Shown: positions 33,263-43,415, counted from the first letter of the stretch. The stretch: DNA of 64,000 nucleotides from Aminobacter anthyllidis (GCF_018555685.1 NZ_JAFLWW010000007.1:62001-126000), one strand, 5' to 3'. Program-made: numbers and translations. The notes: generated by a model from the letters alone, not told the origin.

Positions 33263-35023
33263 TTAGAACTTCTTCACTCCGATACGATGTCGGCGCAAAG
33301 CATAGCCGACCTGCCGCGGCGTGAGACCAAGAACACGAGCCGCCTTGGCCTGAACCCAGCCGGCTTTCTCCATCGCATCAATCAGCCGGTCGCGTTCCGT
33401 CAGACGCGGGTTCATTGCAGGGCAAACGGGATGGTGGGGGTCGCAGGTCTCGCCGGGCGATGCCTCATTCTGTGAGGGGCCGACTCGCATGGCAGGCAGC
33501 GGCGATCCAACCGGCATCATATTGCCACGTGCGAACTCGTCGACGGCATAGGCGCCGTGCGAACGGTCGACTCCTTTCCACAGAAGCGAAGACAGGCACT
33601 GGCTGTTCTTGCAGGCGAAATCCGACGCAGTTATTGTCGTTGAACGCGCAAGTGTGGCCGTCCGTCTCACACAATTCTCCAACTCACGCACGTTGCCAGG
33701 GAAATAGCATTGCGACATCAGGTCAAGCGCCGACGGCGTGAAGCCAAGATCGCGATGGTTCTCCTTGTTGAATCGGTCGAGGAGAGCGTTCGCAAGGCGT
33801 GGAATATCGCCCGGTCGTTCTCTGAGGGGAGGCAGGACTATTGGCACCACATTGATGCGGTAATAAAGGTCGGCCCTGAACTCTCCATTCCGGACAGCCG
33901 TCTCGAGGTCCTTGTTGGTGGCGCATATGAGCCGCACGTCAACTTTTAGGGTCCTGGTGCCGCCCACTCGCTCCAGTTCTCCTTCCTGCAAGACGCGCAA
34001 CAGCTTGGCTTGAAAGGCAGGCGAAATCTCGCCGATTTCATCAAGCAGCAGGGTTCCGCCATTTGCCAATTCGAACCGGCCAGCGCGCTGCAGGATAGCC
34101 CCGGTGAAGGCGCCCTTCTCGTGGCCAAAGAGCTCCGATTCCAAAACGCTTTCGGGCAGTGCCGCGCAGTTCAATTTGACGAAGGATTTCTCCCTCCGAT
34201 GTGAAAGCTTATGGATGGCCTGTGCAAAGAACTCCTTGCCGGTACCGCTTTCGCCTCGAAGAAGCACGGTGGAATTGGTCCTGGCCACGACCGAGACGAT
34301 CTCCAGCACTTGCTTGAGCGCGGGACTTTCTCCTATGATTCCGTCGATCTTGACATGCGGATGTCGGGCCGGATGGGTCCTGTCCTCGTCGAGCGACTGC
34401 TCTGGTCTCGGTTGCTTCTCGATAAGTCGCTGACCAGCCGTGCTCAAAGTGCGATGCAGGCGGATGGTCCGGCCGACCAGATTGGCGACCATGGCCAGGA
34501 AACGTAAGTCCTCCTCGTAGCGGAACCTGGTGGTACCGTTCCTGACGCGGTCGATCGACAGCGTCCCGAAGATCTTTTCCTCAGCCTTTAGCGGGACACC
34601 GATAAACGCAGTTGCGACCGTGCCGCTGCTCGATTGAGGATCAGCCTGAAATAGCTCGGACGTGCTTGTGTCTTGTATGACGATCGGCACTCCAGTAGCG
34701 ACGATTTTGTCTATTACAGCCTGGGGTATGACGCTGCCGGCGGCTGACTTAGGCACAGCACCGCCGGTAGTTGCGCTAATCTGCGGCTCTCCTTCAGCAT
34801 CCAGGACGACGATTGCGCCATCACGCATTTGCACAAACGAGGAGAGGATATTCGCGACATTGGCAAGCGTAATCTCCAGCCGGGTCGGGGCAGTCAGAAT
34901 CTTCGATATCTCGTAGATTCCCCTGAGCAAGCTGTCCGCATTGCGCGCCGCTTCGACCGCAGGTTCAGGCGGGGTGTTCCGAGATACAATTTCACCGACC
35001 TGATCTGGAAGCATGTGAGCCAT
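33263..35023 (-). CDS. nifA: NifA, sigma-54-dependent activator (copy between fixX and nifB)
   Basis: 586 residues. N-terminal GAF domain, AAA+ domain with Walker A GESGTGKE and canonical GAFTGA, inter-domain cysteines ending CKNSQC (oxygen-sensitive rhizobial type), and C-terminal helix-turn-helix AARVLGLTPRQVGYALR. GAGGTG precedes the MAHMLPDQ start. It follows fixX by ~160 bp with no -24/-12 element between, so it is probably cotranscribed with fixABCX, giving NifA autoactivation. In R7A terms this would be nifA1, the dispensable copy, by elimination. The naming is an inference. Confidence 0.95.
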   Translation of the reverse strand: MAHMLPDQVGEIVSRNTPPEPAVEAARNADSLLRGIYEISKILTAPTRLEITLANVANILSSFVQMRDGAIVVLDAEGEPQISATTGGAVPKSAAGSVIPQAVIDKIVATGVPIVIQDTSTSELFQADPQSSSGTVATAFIGVPLKAEEKIFGTLSIDRVRNGTTRFRYEEDLRFLAMVANLVGRTIRLHRTLSTAGQRLIEKQPRPEQSLDEDRTHPARHPHVKIDGIIGESPALKQVLEIVSVVARTNSTVLLRGESGTGKEFFAQAIHKLSHRREKSFVKLNCAALPESVLESELFGHEKGAFTGAILQRAGRFELANGGTLLLDEIGEISPAFQAKLLRVLQEGELERVGGTRTLKVDVRLICATNKDLETAVRNGEFRADLYYRINVVPIVLPPLRERPGDIPRLANALLDRFNKENHRDLGFTPSALDLMSQCYFPGNVRELENCVRRTATLARSTTITASDFACKNSQCLSSLLWKGVDRSHGAYAVDEFARGNMMPVGSPLPAMRVGPSQNEASPGETCDPHHPVCPAMNPRLTERDRLIDAMEKAGWVQAKAARVLGLTPRQVGYALRRHRIGVKKF

Positions 35024-35181
35024 GCAAACACCTCAAGGGTTGTCCAAGGTGCTCCTCCCAACCCCTTTTTTGTAGTTCGAGTTCCAGAAACATAGTATTT
35101 TCAGCTTTTCGGGCGTTTGTGAGCAATATTGGCGGTCTTGACCGCAATTGCGAGCCTCTCGTTTCTCGCTCTTTGCGGCAG

Positions 35182-35481
35182 TTATCCAAACTTGAAGAGA
35201 ACGCCAAAGCCGCCGCGCGGGTAATTCCATACGATCTCACCGCTGGCCTCGCACAGCACGCGACAGGTGCCGCATTCCATGCAGCCGTCGGAAGTCGTCT
35301 CCACCTGTCCCTTGTCGTTCAACTCATAGCACTTGGCCGGGCAGATGTGTGTCAGCGCGAGCAGGTTCGCGCTCGGCCTCTCGTGCGGTCGCACTTTGAT
35401 ATGCGGGCGGCCTGGATCGACCAGATAGCGGTTCTGATAAAGCTTCTCCTCGACACGTAACTTCGTCACGGCCATCGTCAT
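35182..35481 (-). CDS. fixX: FixX, ferredoxin-like protein
   Basis: 99 residues with the cluster motif [19 protein letters not shown] near the C-terminus and an earlier CPAKCYELN. It passes electrons with FixABC from a low-potential bifurcating flavoprotein system to ferredoxin for nitrogenase. GGAG precedes the start. Last fix gene of fixABCX. Confidence 0.97.
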   Translation of the reverse strand: MTMAVTKLRVEEKLYQNRYLVDPGRPHIKVRPHERPSANLLALTHICPAKCYELNDKGQVETTSDGCMECGTCRVLCEASGEIVWNYPRGGFGVLFKFG

Positions 35482-35493
35482 CCTGTTTCTCCT

Positions 35494-36801
35494 TCAGCGC
35501 CACGCGAGTGCCAGGCGGACCACATCGCTGATCAGCCCCCAGCGCGAACGCGCCCTGATGAAGGCAGCAGTGGTCGCCTTTTCCTTCTCGATTTTTGGGG
35601 TGCCGTCGACCCGCATGAAGTTCTGCGCGGCCTGCGACATCAACTGCGGGTAAGTCATGAAGAAATTGCGGGAATTGGTGTGTATAAGGGCCGGCATGTC
35701 CTTATATTTCATCAGGTCTTTGACTACGAAGGACTTGTCCAGCATGGTCTTGTAGAGGGCGAGGTTCCTCCTGATCATCGGCTGGTTGCGGCCCTTGATC
35801 TCAATGATTGCCTCGCCCGCGATGCGGCCGGAAGTCATGGCGAGGTTCGAACCCTCGCGGTGGATAGCGTTGTTCAGTTGGGCGGCATCACCGACCGCCA
35901 CCCAGCCGTCGCCGAAGAGCTGCGGAATTGCCTTGTAGCCACCTTCGGGAATGAGATGCGCGGAATACTCCTTGACTTCCGAGCCCGCGATCAGCGGCCG
36001 GATCGAAGGATGGTTTTTGAAGTTGTCGAGGAGGACGTAAGGGCTCTCCATTGTCTGGGCGAAATCGGAGACGAGGCAGCCGATGCCGAGAGAGATCGAC
36101 TCCTTGTTGGTGTAGAGGAAGGCCAGTCCGGCCATGCTGCGGGAAATCGTGCCCGCCGCTTCGATCACGCAGCCTTCGTCGCCCTGGAGGCCGAACCGCT
36201 GCTCAATGACCTCATCGGGTAGAAAATGCATTTCCTTGACAGCGAGCGCCACGCTTTCTGGCTTCGGCATCTTGCGCAGGCCGGCCCGTGTACCGAGCAG
36301 CCCGTTGACACCTTCTGCGAGCACGACGACGTCCGCGTAGATCGGCCCGCCAGCCCGGTCGGTGCGCACGCCGATCACCTTGCCGCTGGCACTGCGGACA
36401 AGTTCGGTCACCGTCGTCTCGCACAGCACCGTCGCGCCGGCTTGGCGCACCTTGCGCGAAAACCACTTGTCGAATTGGGCGCGGATGATCGTGTAGCGAT
36501 TGGGCTTCGCCTCGTTGAAATCGTCCGATCGATACTGCATCCCGGTGTGGGAGGTGTCGTCCATCACCCAGAATCGCTGCTCGACCAGATGCCGCTCGAG
36601 AGGCGCATCATCCCGGAAATCCGGAATGATTTGCTCCAACATGTCGGCGTACATGATGGCGCCCTGGACATTCTTGGAGCCCGGATACTCGCCGCGCTCC
36701 AACTGCAGCACCGTCAGGCCCTGGCTTGCCATGGTGTAGGCGGCCGCGTTTCCGGACATACCGGCCCCGACGACGATGGCGTCGAATTCTTGCTCGATCA
36801 T
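35494..36801 (-). CDS. fixC: FixC, flavoprotein-quinone oxidoreductase
   Basis: 435 residues, related to ETF-ubiquinone oxidoreductase. FAD-binding [17 protein letters not shown] at the N-terminus; [20 protein letters not shown] in the second half. It accepts the electrons from FixAB and hands them to quinone and FixX. Located at the membrane face; no true membrane helix seen. Between fixB and fixX. Confidence 0.97.
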   Translation of the reverse strand: MIEQEFDAIVVGAGMSGNAAAYTMASQGLTVLQLERGEYPGSKNVQGAIMYADMLEQIIPDFRDDAPLERHLVEQRFWVMDDTSHTGMQYRSDDFNEAKPNRYTIIRAQFDKWFSRKVRQAGATVLCETTVTELVRSASGKVIGVRTDRAGGPIYADVVVLAEGVNGLLGTRAGLRKMPKPESVALAVKEMHFLPDEVIEQRFGLQGDEGCVIEAAGTISRSMAGLAFLYTNKESISLGIGCLVSDFAQTMESPYVLLDNFKNHPSIRPLIAGSEVKEYSAHLIPEGGYKAIPQLFGDGWVAVGDAAQLNNAIHREGSNLAMTSGRIAGEAIIEIKGRNQPMIRRNLALYKTMLDKSFVVKDLMKYKDMPALIHTNSRNFFMTYPQLMSQAAQNFMRVDGTPKIEKEKATTAAFIRARSRWGLISDVVRLALAWR

Positions 36802-36812
36802 GGCCCTCTCCC

Positions 36813-37920
36813 TTAGCTCGCAAGCTTGTCGTGGCTGTGCGGCGACAGCCGCCGGGTGAAAGCTTCCGTCAATGCCGGCAGGAAACGGATTGCGTCGGTG
36901 ACGATGCCGAGATGGGCAAATTCGAAGATCGGGGCGTTCGGGTCGGTGTTGATGGCCACGATCAAATCAGCCCCCTCCACGCCAACCCGATGCTGAATGG
37001 CGCCGGAAATCCCGGCCGCTATGTAAAGCTTTGGCCGGATGGTCTTGCCAGTTTGGCCAACCTGCCGATCGGCAGGCATCCAGCCCTTCTGGACCAACGG
37101 GCGCGAACAGCCATATTCGGCGCCGATTGCCCGCGCTAGATTCTTCACAAGCTGCAAATTCTCCGCTGAGCCGAGACCGAGGCCTCCGGCAACCACGATG
37201 TCGGCGTAGGCGAGATTTGCCTTTGCCGATTGGCGATCGAGGTTGAAGCCAAGGACTTTAGTGATGATCTCTTCCTCGGTCATTGACAGCTTGTGCCGGA
37301 TGACACGCCCGACCGGCTTGTCCGTCCGCGGTGGCATGGCCATAACCCTCGGTCGTACCGTGGCCATCTGCGGCCGGTAGTTGAGCGTATAGATCGTGCA
37401 TAGCAAGGAACCGCCGAAAGTCGGACGGGTCGCGGCGAGCGAACCGTCGACATCTACATCGAGTTCGGTACAGTCGGCAGTGAGCCCTGTCAGCAAGGTC
37501 GTCGCTACTGAGCCAGCGAGATCCCTGCCGAGCGTGGTCGCACCGAGAAGCAGGATCTCCGGTTTGTGGGTATTGACCAGATCCGTCATCGCCTTGGTGA
37601 AAGGCTCGTTGCGATAGTCGGCAAGCAGCGGTGCCTCGACGAGGTAGACAAGGTCGGCGCCGTAAGCAAAGGCCTCGGCAACGGCATGCTGCGTGGCCTC
37701 GCACGGCGGTCCGAGCACGATCCCCGCAAGCTGGATGCCTAGCTTGTCGGCGAGCTTGCGGCCTTCGCCAAGCAGTTCGAAGGACACGGGATGGACCTCG
37801 CCGCGTTCCAGTTCGATGAAAACCCAGACGTGCCGATAGTCCCTAAAGTGCTCAGGCAATTCCCTCTTGATGCCGGCACGGCCGGCGGAAGGAGGGGCTT
37901 CGCGGTTCGCGTTCGACATC
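36813..37920 (-). CDS. fixB: FixB, electron-transfer flavoprotein alpha subunit
   Basis: 368 residues. The C-terminal FAD domain shows [37 protein letters not shown] and [13 protein letters not shown]. It pairs with FixA. The MSNANREAP start is chosen because AGGAG is at a workable distance; an ATG one codon earlier sits too close. Confidence 0.97.
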
Positions 37921-37939
37921 ATCTCTCCTTGCCGTCCCG

Positions 37940-38791
37940 TCACTGGCCGCCGTCGAAGGCGAGTTCGTGTTCCAGCGCTGGCTGGCGGGTAAAGATTGCG
38001 GCGATCAGTTCGTCAGCGAGGTCGTGCTGCGTCTTGTCGGTCATGTCGATCTGCGTCGCCTTTTCCGCCTTCGTGGTTGGGGCGAAAACGCGCTTGACGA
38101 CCGTCGGCGAGCCGCGCAGGCCGCATTTGTTGAGGTCCTCAATGCCAGCTTCGGCCGCGCTCCATTTCACGATCTGGCTGCGCGCGGCGCGCATGGCGTC
38201 GTCGAGCGAGCCCCTGCGGATTTCGTTGGTGCCTTCCAGCATTGTGATGAGGCAAGGCAGCCTGCTTTTCAGCATCTGCGTACCGCCTTCCGAACGGCGC
38301 TTGACGGTGATCTCGCGCGCATCGACATCGATAGAGTCGATCTTCGCCACATAGGTGAACTGCAGGAGGCCGAGGCGCTTGGCGATGCCGGGCCCGACCT
38401 GGGCGGTATCGCCGTCAATCGTCTGCTTGCCGGCGAAGACGATGTCCGGCGCGCCGAAGGTCTCGGCAATTCTCACGATTGCCCGAGAAAGCGCGAAGGA
38501 GGTCGCCAGCGTGTCGGAGCCGGCAAAACAGCGGTCGGTCAAGAGTACCGCTCGGTCGGCGCCATAGGTGAGCGCCTTGCGCAGCGCATCTTCTGCCATC
38601 GGCGGACCCATCGTAAGCACGGTGACCTCGCCGCCATGGGCGCCGCGCAATTTCAGTGCCTCTTCGAGGGCGAACAGGTCGTAAGGGTTGATGATGGTCG
38701 GCACGCCCTGGCGCATGATCGTGTTCGTCACCGGGTGGACACGTATCTGCGCGGAGTCCGGCACCTGCTTGATACAGATTACAATGTGCAT
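37940..38791 (-). CDS. fixA: FixA, electron-transfer flavoprotein beta subunit
   Basis: 283 residues from [20 protein letters not shown]. The segment [18 protein letters not shown] and the [15 protein letters not shown] [15 protein letters not shown] are ETF-beta features. First gene of fixABCX, behind a -24/-12 promoter and a NifA site. FixABCX bifurcates electrons from NADH to quinone and ferredoxin for nitrogenase. Confidence 0.97.
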   Translation of the reverse strand: MHIVICIKQVPDSAQIRVHPVTNTIMRQGVPTIINPYDLFALEEALKLRGAHGGEVTVLTMGPPMAEDALRKALTYGADRAVLLTDRCFAGSDTLATSFALSRAIVRIAETFGAPDIVFAGKQTIDGDTAQVGPGIAKRLGLLQFTYVAKIDSIDVDAREITVKRRSEGGTQMLKSRLPCLITMLEGTNEIRRGSLDDAMRAARSQIVKWSAAEAGIEDLNKCGLRGSPTVVKRVFAPTTKAEKATQIDMTDKTQHDLADELIAAIFTRQPALEHELAFDGGQ

Positions 38792-38845
38792 TGCGTCTTT
38801 CTCGGCTCCAATCCGCAAGCGGCCCTGGCGTTCATCTCCTTCGCA

Positions 38846-38861
38846 GCATCATTCGTGCCAA
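38846..38861 (-). promoter_or_regulatory. sigma-54 promoter of fixABCX
   Basis: Minus strand TTGGCACGAATGATGC: perfect -24 half, -12 half ATGC instead of TTGC. About 55 bp upstream of fixA. Confidence 0.85.
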
Positions 38862-38934
38862 CCATTTTGCGTTGCTCTGTTCCCTTTGACATGGGTTGTT
38901 TTCTTCCGAAGGTGCCGTCGTGATGACCGAGTTT

Positions 38935-38950
38935 GTCGGCTTTTCGACAT
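38935..38950. promoter_or_regulatory. NifA upstream activator site of fixABCX
   Basis: TGTCGGCTTTTCGACA, exact TGT-N10-ACA, ~75 bp upstream of the fixA -24/-12 element, in the nifW-fixA gap. Confidence 0.88.
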
Positions 38951-38973
38951 TGTCGCGTCGCACTCGTGTCGCG

Positions 38974-39357
38974 TTATTCTGTCCCGAACCGCCTCAGGAT
39001 CGACTCGAACGGGACAAAGGTGTGGTCCCGAGTGGCCGGTTTGTCGGGATCGTGCTCTTTGAGCACCTTGAAGACCCGTTGGGTGAGTGGCGAAGATGTC
39101 GCGAAATCCTCATAGGCGCGTTCCAACGTCGCACGCGCCCGCGCGGCGATCACCCCGTCGGGAAGACCGGCGAAATCCTCTTCAGCGAGATATTGGCCCA
39201 TGCGCTTCAGGATATGCAGCCGTGAGACATTGAGCACCTTCGGATCATAAGAGATGCCAAGGGCTGCGAAGAACTCCTCCGCAGCCGACAGGCTCTTCAG
39301 CCGGGCGAGGATGTCGGTGACATCGATGGCGCGGCTTTCAGCGAAACAACTGCGCAT
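38974..39357 (-). CDS. nifW: NifW, nitrogenase-protecting protein
   Basis: 127 residues from MRSCFAESRAIDVTDIL. LKSLSAAEEFFAALGISYDP and LHILKRMGQYL are NifW-typical. NifW associates with the MoFe protein and helps maintain or mature it under oxygen. Its start lies inside the 3' end of nifS (20-bp overlap), so the two are cotranscribed. Confidence 0.95.
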   Translation of the reverse strand: MRSCFAESRAIDVTDILARLKSLSAAEEFFAALGISYDPKVLNVSRLHILKRMGQYLAEEDFAGLPDGVIAARARATLERAYEDFATSSPLTQRVFKVLKEHDPDKPATRDHTFVPFESILRRFGTE

Positions 39358-40594
39358 TGCATCCTCCTGGGCCGGAAACGGTGGTCGGGTTTGCCTTGTC
39401 GCCCAGGCCTGGAGCTGATTGAAGTCCTCTCGCCTGGCTGGCAGATGGGGAAAGCTCACGCAGCTTCTTAACGATCCCGGGCATGACCTCGAGCACGCGG
39501 TCGACGTCCTCCTCGCCGTTGTTGCGCGAAAAGGAGAAACGGATTGCCCCGTGTGCCGCGCTATTGGGGATGTTCATCGCCACCAAGACGTGGCTCGGCT
39601 CCAGCGAGCCGCAGGCGCAAGCAGAGCCGGAGGAGCAGGCGATGCCCTCGCGATTAAGGAAATGCAGTATGCCCTCACCTTCGATATCTCCAAAGGCGAT
39701 GTTTGCGGTGTTCGGCAACCGCTTTAGCAAGTCGCCGGCGACGAAGGCGTGTGGGATGCGCTGGAGAAGTTCCTTCTCCAGGCGGTCGCGCAACGCCTTT
39801 ACCCGTGTGTTCGCGTCGTCCATGAATTTCAAGGCAAGATCGGCTGCCACGCCGAGACCGACGATGCCTGGCGTATTCTCCGTGCCGGCGCGGCGGTTGC
39901 CCTCCTGGCCTCCCCCCTTGATCAGCGGACAGAAGCGCACGCCGCGCTTTACATAAAGTGCGCCGACCCCTTTCGGTCCGTGTAATTTGTGGCCGGAGAG
40001 AGACAGCATATCGATTGCCGTCGATTTCAAGTCGATCACAAGCTTGCCGACCGCTTGCACCGCGTCGGTATGAAAAAGGGCGCCGACTTCCTTGGCCAAC
40101 TCAGCAAGCTCGACCACCGGGAAGATCGTCCCGGTCTCGTTGTTCGCCCACATGATCGAGACGATCGCCACGCGCGGGGTGAGGGCGGCCTTATAAGTGT
40201 CGAGGTCGAGCCGGCCGTGGCGATCCACCGGGATCCTATGCACCTTGATGCCGCGCGTCTTCTCAAGGTGGGCGCAAAGCGTCAGCACGGCCGAATGCTC
40301 GACTGCGGAAGTCACGATCTCTGTGCGCTCAGGCATCACCTCGAGCGCCGAGAGGATCGCGGCGTTGTCGCTTTCCGTCCCGCCCGAGGTGAAGGTGATC
40401 TCGTTCTCGAACTCCGCTCCGATCAGCGTTTGCACCCGCAGGCGCGCCTTTCTCACCGCCGCCCCGGCGGAAGCGCCAAAATCGTGGCTCGACGAAGGGT
40501 TGCCGAATTGCTCGGTAAAAAACGGCAGCATTGCTTGAACGACTTCAGGATCGACCCGTGTCGTTGCGTTGTTGTCCAGATAAACAGGTCTCAT
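39338..40594 (-). CDS. nifS: NifS, cysteine desulfurase
   Basis: 418 residues. VYLDNNATTRVDPEV at the N-terminus, PLP lysine in LSGHKLHGPKGVG and the catalytic Cys in CSSGSACACGSLEPS. It releases sulfur from cysteine for nitrogenase Fe-S clusters. The C-terminal ~30 residues are an extension that overlaps nifW. The MRPVYLD start is chosen by family. It follows a NifA promoter by 270 bp; a broken iscN-like gene fills the gap, and no nifU is present. Confidence 0.97.
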   Translation of the reverse strand: MRPVYLDNNATTRVDPEVVQAMLPFFTEQFGNPSSSHDFGASAGAAVRKARLRVQTLIGAEFENEITFTSGGTESDNAAILSALEVMPERTEIVTSAVEHSAVLTLCAHLEKTRGIKVHRIPVDRHGRLDLDTYKAALTPRVAIVSIMWANNETGTIFPVVELAELAKEVGALFHTDAVQAVGKLVIDLKSTAIDMLSLSGHKLHGPKGVGALYVKRGVRFCPLIKGGGQEGNRRAGTENTPGIVGLGVAADLALKFMDDANTRVKALRDRLEKELLQRIPHAFVAGDLLKRLPNTANIAFGDIEGEGILHFLNREGIACSSGSACACGSLEPSHVLVAMNIPNSAAHGAIRFSFSRNNGEEDVDRVLEVMPGIVKKLRELSPSASQARGLQSAPGLGDKANPTTVSGPGGCNAQLFR

Positions 40595-40679
40595 GGATGT
40601 GATCCTTCTGCTGAGCGCAATCACACAAGGCGCACGCCCGGTCTGTCATGATGATGATGATGATGGTTAGCCGAAGGAG

Positions 40680-40820
40680 TTGCCGCGGCCACATTCGGCC
40701 TGCGCGCTTCTTGGCGCCGGCGCGGCAACCCGCCTCGACCTTGGTGCGCCAGCGTTGCGCCGGCTCGGCCCCCGGCAAGCGCGGTCTTTAGGCCACGGCG
40801 TTTTCGGTGCGCTTGATCAT
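40680..40820 (-). pseudogene. Decayed iscN/hesB-like Fe-S scaffold gene in the nifS leader
   Basis: A ribosome site (GGAGAGACAGTCC) and ATG open a reading frame MIKRTENAVA that stops after ten codons. IscA/HesB proteins begin MIK-TE-AV. Further on, a different frame reads WRTKVEAGCRAGAKK, which resembles the IscA stretch around its first cysteine. Nif-linked iscN precedes nifS in R. etli. The likeliest reading is an iscN gene broken by frameshifts. The resemblance is short. Confidence 0.55.
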
Positions 40821-40863
40821 GGACTGTCTCTCCTTCAGGCCGGAAGCGTTCGCGAACAGCTAC

Positions 40864-40879
40864 GCATGGACCGTGCCAA
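40864..40879 (-). promoter_or_regulatory. sigma-54 promoter of nifS-nifW
   Basis: Minus strand TTGGCACGGTCCATGC: perfect -24 half, -12 half ATGC as in the fixA promoter. It sits ~45 bp upstream of the broken iscN-like start. Confidence 0.85.
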
Positions 40880-40924
40880 AGAAGGGAATCATTTCAAAAC
40901 AACATGATGGCTCTAACACAGCTA

Positions 40925-40940
40925 TGTCGCATTTCCGACA
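40925..40940. promoter_or_regulatory. NifA upstream activator site of nifS
   Basis: TGTCGCATTTCCGACA, exact TGT-N10-ACA, ~45 bp upstream of the nifS -24 element; it could also serve the divergent ABC-exporter promoter. Confidence 0.85.
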
Positions 40941-41068
40941 TCGGCGGGAATTGTTCAACGCGGAACGCCGTGGAATCGGGCGGGCGTAGATTCCGCCTCG
41001 CGTGAGGAGCAATCCTGTCGGGGCCGTTCGCCAAGGTTGCCCGCGCGACCGAGGCGTCCTGTCGGGTT

Positions 41069-41084
41069 TGTCGCGTGCGCGACA
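41069..41084. promoter_or_regulatory. NifA upstream activator site of the ABC exporter
   Basis: TGTCGCGTGCGCGACA, exact TGT-N10-ACA, about 90 bp upstream of the -24/-12 element that faces right. The flanks (GTCGGGTTTGTC) recur near 47.9 kb. Confidence 0.88.
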
Positions 41085-41173
41085 CGGCACTGTTACGCCC
41101 CCGTTGCCCTGCTGAGATCTCGTTTGTCATTGTAGAATATGCAGAAAATGCTTCTGAGCTTCTTTCTGAGCCT

Positions 41174-41189
41174 TTGGCGCGGCTTTTGC
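41174..41189 (+). promoter_or_regulatory. sigma-54 promoter of the ABC exporter
   Basis: TTGGCGCGGCTTTTGC fits the -24/-12 pattern, ~90 bp upstream of the exporter start. Confidence 0.85.
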
Positions 41190-41280
41190 GGTTCTCTCCT
41201 CGTAGGGCAGCGCGTGCCTGCGGCCGATATTCATCTCGCGGGTGACATCGCGATCGATGGAACGAAGGAAAGAAAGCAAC

Positions 41281-43212
41281 ATGTCAGGTCCAGATCAGCC
41301 ACCCGCATTCCGAGCGATGTTTTCGTCCTCACGCAGACCTTCCATTTCGGGTTTCTTGAGACCGAGCGGCCTGCTTCGCTCGTACAAAGCCACGCGGCGT
41401 TTTCACATCGATCTACGCGGCGCCGCCTTTCGCGACGTTTTCGCCTTCACCATGCGCCACTGGAGCAAGCAGCCGGTCCGGCTCGCGATCATTATGATCG
41501 CGGTGCTGGTGGCAACGCTCCTTGACGTTCTGACGCCGCTCTATTCCGGACGGCTCGTAAACGCGGTCGCCCAAGGAGCGGCAGCCGACGCCGTCGTGTG
41601 GGATGCGGCTCTTGCGGCCTTTTCAATGTTGATCGCGCTCGCACTCGGCGCCGTCGTCATGCGCAACATCGCCTTCCTTGCCGTCAATGACTTCATTCTG
41701 AAGATGATGTCGGACATCGCCAGCGACGCGTTCCATCGCGTCCAGCGCTTTTCGACCGATTGGCATGCGAAAACCTTCGCCGGCTCTACGGTGCGCAAGA
41801 TCACGCGCGGCATGTGGGCGTTCTGCCTCCTTAACGACACGATCCTTCTTGCCTTGTTCCCGTCGCTCATCATGCTCGTGGGGTCGAGCGTTCTGCTCGG
41901 CTGGTATTGGCCGATGATGGGGCTGATCATCGCTTGCGGCTCGGTTGGCTATGTGGCGCTGATTATTGTCCTGTCGCTCGGCTATGTGGCGCCAGCCGCA
42001 AACCTCGCCAACAACTGGGACACGAGGCTTGGCGGCTCGCTTGCGGACGCGATCAGCTGTAACGCGGTGGTCAAAGGCTTCGGCGCCGAGGTGCGGGAAG
42101 ATCATCGCTTCGCGAAAGTCATCTCCAAGTGGCGGCACCGCACCCTCCGGACCTGGGTGCGCGGGACGGTCAGTGCTGCATTCCAGGGGATCATGCTTCT
42201 TGCGATGAGAGCGGCTTTGATCGGCTATGCCTTATTTTTGTGGTCGCGCGGCCAGACTACCCCAGGTGACATCGCCTTGGTGCTCGCCTCTTTCACCGTC
42301 CTATATGGCTACTTGCGTGATGTTTCCATACACGTGCGCAACATCCAGCGCTCTGTAAATGAGATGGAGGAACTGGTACAAACCTACAGCCAGCCGCCCG
42401 ACGTGGCCGATGATCCGGGCGCCAAGCCGATCCGGATCACGAAGGGTCACATCGATTTTGAGAGCGTCCACTTCCACTACGGCAATCATTGGTCGCCCTT
42501 TTACAGCGACTTGTCGATTTCGATTGAGGCCGGCGCGCGGGTCGGTCTGGTCGGCCCCTCTGGCTCCGGCAAGACCACCTTCGTCAAGCTCATCCAGCGG
42601 CTTTACGACCTGGATGCTGGACGAATCTTGATCGATGGGCAGGACATTTCGCGGGTGACGCAGGGTTCGCTGCGCTCGCAGATCGCGATCGTACAGCAGG
42701 AGCCCCTCCTGTTCCACCGCTCGCTGGCCGAGAACATAGCCTATGGGCGGCCGGGTGCTTCTCGGTCCGACATTGAGCAGGCGGCGCGGCTCGCCAGCGC
42801 GCATGACTTCATTGCACGCCTGCCGAACGGCTACGGTACGCTGGTCGGCGAACGCGGCGTGAAGCTCTCAGGCGGCGAGCGCCAGCGTGTGGCGATAGCG
42901 CGCGCCTTCCTCGCCGATGCCCCGATCCTGATTCTGGACGAGGCGACATCAAGCCTCGACTCGGAATCGGAGGTGCTAATCCAGAAGGCGATGGAGCGGC
43001 TCATGGTCGGGCGCACCACGCTCGTCATTGCGCACCGGCTCTCGACGGTGCGGGCACTCGACCGGCTGCTTGTCTTCGACCGTGGTTGCATCACCGAGCA
43101 GGGCGACCATGCCGCGCTGATCCGTCGCGACGGCATCTACCGCCGCCTGTTCGAGCGGCAGGCCTTGGAACTGACAAAGGGGTGCGATGAGACCAATGTG
43201 CAACACGGTTGA
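41281..43212 (+). CDS. ABC exporter, fused permease and ATPase
   Basis: 643 residues from MSGPDQPPAFRAMF. The N-terminal ~350 residues hold about six membrane helices (for example LAIIMIAVLVATLLDVL); the C-terminal part is the ATPase with Walker A GPSGSGKTTF, Q-loop IVQQEP, signature LSGGERQRVA and Walker B ILILDEATSSLD. Half-transporter of the lipid/peptide/multidrug exporter class, working as a dimer in the inner membrane. A NifA site and -24/-12 promoter precede it, so it should be expressed in bacteroids. Substrate unknown. Confidence 0.93.
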   Translation: MSGPDQPPAFRAMFSSSRRPSISGFLRPSGLLRSYKATRRFHIDLRGAAFRDVFAFTMRHWSKQPVRLAIIMIAVLVATLLDVLTPLYSGRLVNAVAQGAAADAVVWDAALAAFSMLIALALGAVVMRNIAFLAVNDFILKMMSDIASDAFHRVQRFSTDWHAKTFAGSTVRKITRGMWAFCLLNDTILLALFPSLIMLVGSSVLLGWYWPMMGLIIACGSVGYVALIIVLSLGYVAPAANLANNWDTRLGGSLADAISCNAVVKGFGAEVREDHRFAKVISKWRHRTLRTWVRGTVSAAFQGIMLLAMRAALIGYALFLWSRGQTTPGDIALVLASFTVLYGYLRDVSIHVRNIQRSVNEMEELVQTYSQPPDVADDPGAKPIRITKGHIDFESVHFHYGNHWSPFYSDLSISIEAGARVGLVGPSGSGKTTFVKLIQRLYDLDAGRILIDGQDISRVTQGSLRSQIAIVQQEPLLFHRSLAENIAYGRPGASRSDIEQAARLASAHDFIARLPNGYGTLVGERGVKLSGGERQRVAIARAFLADAPILILDEATSSLDSESEVLIQKAMERLMVGRTTLVIAHRLSTVRALDRLLVFDRGCITEQGDHAALIRRDGIYRRLFERQALELTKGCDETNVQHG

Positions 43213-43293
43213 ACGCGGCGTGAATTCAGCTTGCCTCCCCAGCAATCCTGTCGGGCCGTTCCTGAAAAGGCGGCCGCAACCTGTCGTCGGGCT

Positions 43294-43309
43294 TGTCCAA
43301 TTCACGACA
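43294..43309. promoter_or_regulatory. NifA upstream activator site ahead of DUF683-fdxB-nifQ
   Basis: TGTCCAATTCACGACA, exact TGT-N10-ACA. About 90 bp upstream of a weak -24/-12-like element. Part of a leader that resembles the one before the ABC exporter. Confidence 0.75.
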
Positions 43310-43399
43310 CGCCTGGTGCCGGCCTGTCTTCCTGCCGCGCTCTTGAGCAAACCCATGAATGGGATGAAGACAACTTTTTATGAGCTGCGTCCTGCGTTC

Positions 43400-43415
43400 C
43401 CGGCACAGCGCTTGA
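43400..43415 (+). promoter_or_regulatory. Degenerate sigma-54 promoter ahead of DUF683-fdxB-nifQ
   Basis: CCGGCACAGCGCTTGA keeps GGCAC and TTG but has GA in place of the -12 GC. Spacing and position match the exporter promoter. It may be weak or inactive. Confidence 0.5.

Noticed and set aside
40645..40668. Six-fold CAT/ATG trinucleotide run upstream of nifS
   Set aside because: A short microsatellite; in one frame it would encode a His or Ile run, but no gene there is supported beyond the iscN-like remnant.
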